Assembly (NCBI GenBank): GCA_018713435.1 | Contig: DVOS01000001.1 | Location: 1 to 45,020 of the forward strand | Source of the DNA: Candidatus Merdiplasma excrementigallinarum | Lineage (GTDB): Bacteria; Bacillota; Clostridia; Lachnospirales; Lachnospiraceae | Length of the DNA: 45,020 bases | Direction: 5' to 3' | Shown here: positions 41,041-45,020 of the stretch, in pieces | How positions within the stretch are numbered: the stretch's first letter is position 1 | Layout of the letters: each line of letters begins with the position of its first letter | Made by a program: the position numbers and the translations under genes | Notes under the pieces: generated by a model | What the model was told of the DNA's origin: nothing | What the model saw: the letters and a program-made list of their open reading frames with translations, nothing else | Database searches by the model: none

Positions 41041-41661
41041 ATGGCAAACGTATCTGTTTACAATATGGAAGGCAAAGAAGTTGGAACGATGGATCTGAGC
41101 GATGCCGTGTTTGGTGTTGAAGTAAACGAACATCTGGTACATCTGGCCGTTGTGCAGCAGCTGGCTAACAACCGTCAGGGAACTCAGAAAGCCAAAACCC
41201 GTTCCGAGGTTTCCGGCGGCGGAAGAAAGCCCTGGAGACAGAAGGGAACCGGTCATGCAAGACAGGGTTCAACAAGAGCTCCCCAGTGGACCGGCGGCGG
41301 CGTTGTATTCGCTCCGGTACCCAGAGACTACACCTTCAAGATGAACAAGAAGGAAAAGAGACTGGCTCTTAAGTCCGCTCTGACCTCCAGAGTGCAGGAG
41401 AACAAGCTGCTGGTTCTGGATGAGCTGAAATTCGACGGCATCAAGACCAAGAACATGAAAAAGGTTCTGGACAGCCTGAATGTGACGAAGGCTCTGGTAG
41501 TGCTCAATGAGAACGATCAGAACGTGGTACTGTCCGCGAGAAACATCGCCAATGTAAAGACTGCCCTGACCAACACCATTAATGTATATGATATTCTGAA
41601 ATACAACACCGTAGTGGTTACCAAGGCCGCTGCCCAGACGATCGAGGAGGTGTACGCATAA
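41041..41661 (+). CDS. rplD: 50S ribosomal protein L4
   Basis: The 206 residues include [16 protein letters not shown] and the basic loop [35 protein letters not shown] that lines the exit tunnel. In enterobacteria L4 is the feedback regulator of the S10 operon; whether it acts on the leader here is unknown. Its last base overlaps the rplW start. Confidence 0.98.
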   Translation: MANVSVYNMEGKEVGTMDLSDAVFGVEVNEHLVHLAVVQQLANNRQGTQKAKTRSEVSGGGRKPWRQKGTGHARQGSTRAPQWTGGGVVFAPVPRDYTFKMNKKEKRLALKSALTSRVQENKLLVLDELKFDGIKTKNMKKVLDSLNVTKALVVLNENDQNVVLSARNIANVKTALTNTINVYDILKYNTVVVTKAAAQTIEEVYA

Positions 41662-41960
41662 TGGCAGACATTAAATACTATGACGTAATCCTTAAACCGG
41701 TTGTGACTGAGAAAAGTATGAATGTAATGGCTGAGAAGAAGTACACATTCATGATCCATCCGGATGCCACCAAGTCTCAGGTAAAAGAGGCGGTTGAGAA
41801 GATGTTCGAGGGAACCAAGGTGAAAAAGGTCAACACCATGAACATCCCCGGCAAGACCAAGAGAAGAGGCATGACCTTCGGAAAGACCGCGAAGTCCAAG
41901 AAAGCAATCGTAACCCTGACCGAGGACAGCAAGGACATCGAAATCTTCGAGGGGTTATAA
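41661..41960 (+). CDS. rplW: 50S ribosomal protein L23
   Basis: The 99 residues ([18 protein letters not shown]...[28 protein letters not shown]) match L23. It lies at the tunnel exit, the docking site for the trigger factor encoded at 15652. The start overlaps the rplD stop by one base (TAATG). A 270-base spacer follows. Confidence 0.98.
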   Translation: MADIKYYDVILKPVVTEKSMNVMAEKKYTFMIHPDATKSQVKEAVEKMFEGTKVKKVNTMNIPGKTKRRGMTFGKTAKSKKAIVTLTEDSKDIEIFEGL

Positions 41961-42230
41961 GACTTGCCGAAAGCGAGTCGAAGACGATGCTTGAGGCTTA
42001 GTCGGACCCCGTTCCCGAACCTTGAGGAGCGCAAGCTGAAAGCGCAGCGCGAGTCTAGTTGAGGGAACACACCCGTTATGAGACGGGGTGTTTCCTTTAA
42101 GGGAACACACCCGTTTGGACTGGCCGAAAGCAAGCCCTCAAATATACGCAGCTAAGCGTGATAATAAATAGTTGAACGCCTGCCGGCGCGGCTGCGCTGC
42201 CGGGCGTGAGCATGAAAGGAGAAACATGTC
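41961..42230 (+). repeat. Repeat-bearing spacer inserted between rplW and rplB
   Basis: No plausible gene is present. GACTTGCCGAAAGCGAG (41961-41977) recurs as GACTGGCCGAAAGCAAG (42118-42134; 15 of 17 identical). AGGGAACACACCCGTT recurs perfectly at 42062-42077 and 42100-42115. Between those copies ACGGGGTGTTTCC (42083-42095) can pair imperfectly with either. GC-rich hairpin-forming sequence (42177-42206) precedes the rplB ribosome binding site AAAGGAG. It looks like an inserted repeated element or elements. Confidence 0.6.
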
Positions 42231-43076
42231 ATGGGAATTAAGACATATAAACCATATACCCCTTCCAGAAGACATATGACCGGATCTGATTTCTCTGAGA
42301 TCACCAAGACTACTCCGGAAAAATCTCTTCTGGTTTCCCTGCAGAAAAACTCTGGCCGCAACAACCAGGGTAAGATCACTGTGAGACACCGCGGAGGCGG
42401 CTCCAGAAAGAAATACAGAATTGTTGACTTCAAGAGATATAAAGACGATATCCCGGCAACAGTAGTGGGTATCGAGTACGATCCCAACAGAAGCGCCAAT
42501 ATCGCCCTGATCTGCTACGCAGACGGTGAGAAGGCCTACATCCTGGCTCCCCAGGGACTGAAAGACGGCATGAAAGTGATGAACGGCCCCAAGGCTGAGG
42601 TTCGTATCGGAAACTGCCTGCCTCTGTCTGAGATCCCGGTTGGTACCATGGTTCACAATGTGGAGCTTTATCCCGGACACGGCGGACAGTTGGTTCGTTC
42701 CGCCGGAAACGGAGCGCAGCTCATGGCTAAAGAGGGCAAATACGCAACCCTGCGTCTTCCCTCCGGCGAGATGAGAATGGTTCCTCTGGTGTGCCGCGCC
42801 ACCATCGGTATTGTTGGCAATGCGGAGCACAACCTGATTAACGTTGGTAAGGCTGGAAGAACCCGTCACATGGGTATCAGACCTACCGTCCGCGGTTCTG
42901 TTATGAACCCCAATGACCATCCCCACGGCGGTGGTGAGGGTAAGACCGGTATCGGACGTCCCGGTCCCTGCACACCCTGGGGTAAACCTGCTCTCGGCTT
43001 AAAGACCAGAAAGAAAAACAAAGCGTCTAACAAGCTGATTGTAAGAAGAAGAGACGGCAAGGCTATCAACGGTTAA
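42231..43076 (+). CDS. rplB: 50S ribosomal protein L2
   Basis: The 281 residues start [21 protein letters not shown] and contain the RNA-binding core [17 protein letters not shown] and the conserved [21 protein letters not shown] loop near the peptidyl transferase centre. AAAGGAG precedes the ATG. The long spacer upstream is unusual for this operon. Confidence 0.98.
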   Translation: MGIKTYKPYTPSRRHMTGSDFSEITKTTPEKSLLVSLQKNSGRNNQGKITVRHRGGGSRKKYRIVDFKRYKDDIPATVVGIEYDPNRSANIALICYADGEKAYILAPQGLKDGMKVMNGPKAEVRIGNCLPLSEIPVGTMVHNVELYPGHGGQLVRSAGNGAQLMAKEGKYATLRLPSGEMRMVPLVCRATIGIVGNAEHNLINVGKAGRTRHMGIRPTVRGSVMNPNDHPHGGGEGKTGIGRPGPCTPWGKPALGLKTRKKNKASNKLIVRRRDGKAING

Positions 43077-43104
43077 TTGTTTGAGAATATAAGGAGGTAA
43101 ACCA

Positions 43105-43386
43105 ATGGCTCGTTCACTGAAAAAAGGCCCGTTCGCGGATGAAAGCTTACTGAAAAAGATTGATGCCATGAACGCTGCCGGCGACAAGCAGGTTATCAAG
43201 ACCTGGTCCCGCCGTTCCACCATCTTCCCCCAGATGGTTGGCCATACGATTGCAGTTCATGACGGCAGAAGACATGTGCCGGTATATATTACTGAGGATA
43301 TGGTAGGACACAAGCTGGGTGAGTTTGTTGCCACCAGAACCTACAGAGGACACGGCAAAGACGAGAAAAAATCCGGCGTTCGCTAA
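43105..43386 (+). CDS. rpsS: 30S ribosomal protein S19
   Basis: The 93 residues ([53 protein letters not shown]) are S19, a head protein that works with S13 at the intersubunit bridge. AAGGAGG precedes the ATG. Confidence 0.98.
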   Translation: MARSLKKGPFADESLLKKIDAMNAAGDKQVIKTWSRRSTIFPQMVGHTIAVHDGRRHVPVYITEDMVGHKLGEFVATRTYRGHGKDEKKSGVR

Positions 43387-43401
43387 GAGCGCCGGTTGAA
43401 G

Positions 43402-43420
43402 CCGGGCAGTTTCTGCCCGG
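43402..43420 (+). terminator. Hairpin between rpsS and rplV
   Basis: CCGGGCAG (43402-43409) and CTGCCCGG (43413-43420) form a perfect 8-bp stem with a 3-base loop. TGATACCCTTTTAAAA follows, so it is not a clean terminator. A second hairpin GGAACC/GGTTCC (43464-43469, 43474-43479) lies before the rplV ribosome binding site. They may be processing or stability elements. Confidence 0.5.
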
Positions 43421-43501
43421 TGATACCCTTTTAAAAAAATAGTTCGCCCGGGGAGGGCGCTGCGGAACCTGCCGGTTCCGAGAATGAAAGGAGGACCATC
43501 T

Positions 43502-43888
43502 ATGGCTAAAGGACATAGATCGCAGATTAAGAGAGAGAGAAACGCTCAGAAAGATACCAGACCCTCAGCAAAGCTGTCTTATGCAAGAGTGTCTGTTCAG
43601 AAGGCCTGCTACGTGCTGGACGCAATCAGAGGAAAGGACGTAAAGACGGCTCTTGGTATTGTAACCTACAATCCCAGATATGCATCTGAACTGATTGCGA
43701 AGCTGCTGAAATCAGCCATTGCCAATGCAGAGAACAACAACGGTATGAACCCTGAGAACCTGTATGTGGAAGAGTGCTATGCCAACAAGGGACCGACGAT
43801 GAAGAGAATCAGACCGAGAGCCCAGGGCAGAGCTTACAGGATTGAGAAGAGAATGAGTCATATCACCATCGTGCTGAATGAAAGATAA
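43502..43888 (+). CDS. rplV: 50S ribosomal protein L22
   Basis: I chose ATG 43502 ([14 protein letters not shown]), preceded by AAAGGAGGA; the ATG at 43484 lies before that site. The 128 residues include [25 protein letters not shown] and the tunnel loop [28 protein letters not shown]. Confidence 0.97.
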   Translation: MAKGHRSQIKRERNAQKDTRPSAKLSYARVSVQKACYVLDAIRGKDVKTALGIVTYNPRYASELIAKLLKSAIANAENNNGMNPENLYVEECYANKGPTMKRIRPRAQGRAYRIEKRMSHITIVLNER

Positions 43889-43899
43889 GGAGGGCAATC

Positions 43900-44550
43900 A
43901 TGGGACAGAAAGTAAATCCGCATGGCTTAAGAGTCGGCGTTATCAAAGACTGGGACTCCAAATGGTATGCAGAAGCTGATTTCGCTGATTATCTGGTAGA
44001 GGATCACAAGATCAGAACATTTCTGAAAAAGAAACTGTACAGCGCAGGTGTTTCCAAGATCGAGATCGAGAGAGCATCTGACCGCGTTAAGATTATTATT
44101 TATACTGCGAAACCCGGCGTAGTAATCGGTAAGGGCGGAGCAGAGATTGAGAAAGTAAAGGCTGAGCTTCAGAAGTTCACAGACAAGAAAGTGATTGTGG
44201 ACATCAAAGAAGTAAAGAGACCGGACAGAGACGCGCAGCTGGTAGCTGAGAATATCGCGCAGCAGCTGGAGAACCGTGTTTCCTTCCGCCGCGCCATGAA
44301 GTCTACCATGGGCAGAACCATGAAAACCGGCGCCAAGGGAATTAAGACCTGTGTGTCCGGACGTCTTGGCGGCGCAGATATCGCCCGTTCCGAGTTCTAC
44401 AGCGAGGGTACGATTCCGCTTCAGACATTAAGAGCAGATATTGACTATGGCTTTGCAGAGGCAGATACCACCTACGGCAAGTTAGGCGTAAAGGTATGGA
44501 TCTACAATGGCGAAGTCCTTCCATCTAAAAAAGAAGGGAGCGATAAATAA
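43900..44550 (+). CDS. rpsC: 30S ribosomal protein S3
   Basis: The 216 residues start [25 protein letters not shown], with the KH domain motif [16 protein letters not shown] and the C-terminal [39 protein letters not shown]. It lines the mRNA entry channel. AGGAGG precedes the ATG. Its last base overlaps the rplP start. Confidence 0.98.
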   Translation: MGQKVNPHGLRVGVIKDWDSKWYAEADFADYLVEDHKIRTFLKKKLYSAGVSKIEIERASDRVKIIIYTAKPGVVIGKGGAEIEKVKAELQKFTDKKVIVDIKEVKRPDRDAQLVAENIAQQLENRVSFRRAMKSTMGRTMKTGAKGIKTCVSGRLGGADIARSEFYSEGTIPLQTLRADIDYGFAEADTTYGKLGVKVWIYNGEVLPSKKEGSDK

Positions 44551-44987
44551 TGTTAATGCCCAAGAGAGTGAAACGTCGTAAACAGTTCCGCGGAACCATG
44601 GCGGGAAAAGCCCTGAGAGGAAATACCATCAGCTACGGTGAGTACGGCCTTGTGGCGGCTGAGCCCTGCTGGATTAAATCCAACCAGATCGAGGCTGCCC
44701 GTATTGCCATGACCCGTTACATCAAGCGTGGCGGTAAAGTATGGATCAAAATTTTCCCGGATAAGCCGGTAACTGCAAAGCCTGCTGAGACACGTATGGG
44801 TTCCGGTAAAGGTACTCTGGAGTACTGGGTAGCCGTTGTAAAGCCCGGCCGTGTAATGTTTGAGCTGGCAGGTGTTCCCGAAGATGTAGCCCGCGAAGCA
44901 TTGCGTCTTGCTATGCACAAGTTACCCTGTAAATGCAAGATCGTTTCTCGCGCAGACTTAGAAGGCGGTGATAACAGTGAAAATTAA
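44550..44987 (+). CDS. rplP: 50S ribosomal protein L16
   Basis: The 145 residues start [21 protein letters not shown] and carry [43 protein letters not shown], typical of L16 at the A-site region of the large subunit. The start overlaps the rpsC stop (TAATG). A methionine two codons later is a weaker alternative. Confidence 0.98.
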   Translation: MLMPKRVKRRKQFRGTMAGKALRGNTISYGEYGLVAAEPCWIKSNQIEAARIAMTRYIKRGGKVWIKIFPDKPVTAKPAETRMGSGKGTLEYWVAVVKPGRVMFELAGVPEDVAREALRLAMHKLPCKCKIVSRADLEGGDNSEN

Positions 44988-45020
44988 TGCATTTGTAGAA
45001 GATTTAAGGACAAAATCAGC
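44977..45020 (+). CDS. rpmC: 50S ribosomal protein L29 (3' end beyond the window)
   Basis: A GTG at 44977 opens [14 protein letters not shown] (first codon read as Met), the N-terminus of L29, overlapping the end of rplP by 11 bases. AAGGCGGTGAT acts as a weak ribosome binding site. Only 14 complete codons are visible. Its position after rplP is the standard order. Confidence 0.9.
   Translation, partial: MKINAFVEDLRTKS

Noticed and set aside
1-45020. CRISPR arrays, tRNA or rRNA genes, or complete insertion sequences
   Set aside because: None was seen: no regularly spaced identical repeats, no tRNA cloverleaf with conserved loops, and no transposase frame.

Overview
The window looks like the chromosome of an anaerobic Firmicute of the Lachnospiraceae / Clostridium cluster XIV type. 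This is inferred from gene content and style. The genes are moderately GC-rich, with strong AGGAGG ribosome binding sites and near-consensus sigma-A promoters. There is an asrABC anaerobic sulfite reductase operon, a fused flavodiiron/flavin reductase/rubredoxin oxygen-detoxifying enzyme with a separate rubredoxin, a tig-clpP-clpX-lon-ysxC proteostasis block, many small zinc-ribbon membrane proteins, and the start of the S10 ribosomal protein operon. There is no tRNA, rRNA or CRISPR array.

Layout. (1) 1-7555, plus strand: an accessory operon whose 5' end lies outside the window. It holds two unrecognised proteins, a zinc-ribbon P-loop GTPase, a 769-residue GTPase-associated (GAP1-like) protein, a membrane von Willebrand A protein, a 28-residue membrane peptide, a zinc-ribbon/TM mini-protein and a zinc-ribbon/TM/C-type-lectin-like protein. 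This resembles the GTPase-centred conflict or signalling cassettes predicted by comparative genomics and is the best candidate for an undescribed system. It ends in a 164-bp MITE-like element with 14-bp terminal inverted repeats and an 8-bp target duplication. (2) 7755-12744: a DUF4190-like peptide, an Lgt-family paralogue, and a minus-strand operon of zinc-ribbon proteins plus a GH3 beta-N-acetylhexosaminidase, all pointing at the cell envelope. (3) 12889-15524: a secreted cell-wall-repeat/SGNH protein, a CYTH protein and a DJ-1/PfpI protein. (4) 15554-22982: trigger factor, ClpP, ClpX, Lon, the ribosome-assembly GTPase YsxC, and a secreted EF-hand/leucine-rich-repeat protein. (5) 23015-29742: a short promoter-terminator transcription unit, a CorC/CNNM-type transporter, a D-2-hydroxyacid dehydrogenase, a metallo-beta-lactamase-fold protein, the flavodiiron fusion and rubredoxin, an MNT nucleotidyltransferase antitoxin with an internally deleted HEPN partner, and an ACT-domain protein.

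(6) 29808-33364, minus strand: a Crp/Fnr-type regulator followed by asrA-asrB-asrC. A perfect inverted repeat between regulator and operon can serve both as the regulator gene's terminator and as a Crp/Fnr operator centred at about -41.5 of the asrA promoter. (7) 33464-38995: a YtrA-like GntR regulator with an ABC ATPase and permease, a HAD phosphatase, an RlmI-like methyltransferase, a GNAT acetyltransferase and a vapBC toxin-antitoxin pair with a palindromic operator. (8) 38996-39565: an orphan membrane protein. (9) 39693-45020: the S10 operon from rpsJ to the start of rpmC, preceded by a strongly structured 225-nt leader and interrupted between rplW and rplB by a 270-bp repeat-containing spacer.

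Gene functions rest on motifs and family resemblance read from the translations. No database search was possible. Promoters, terminators and RNA folds were read by eye.
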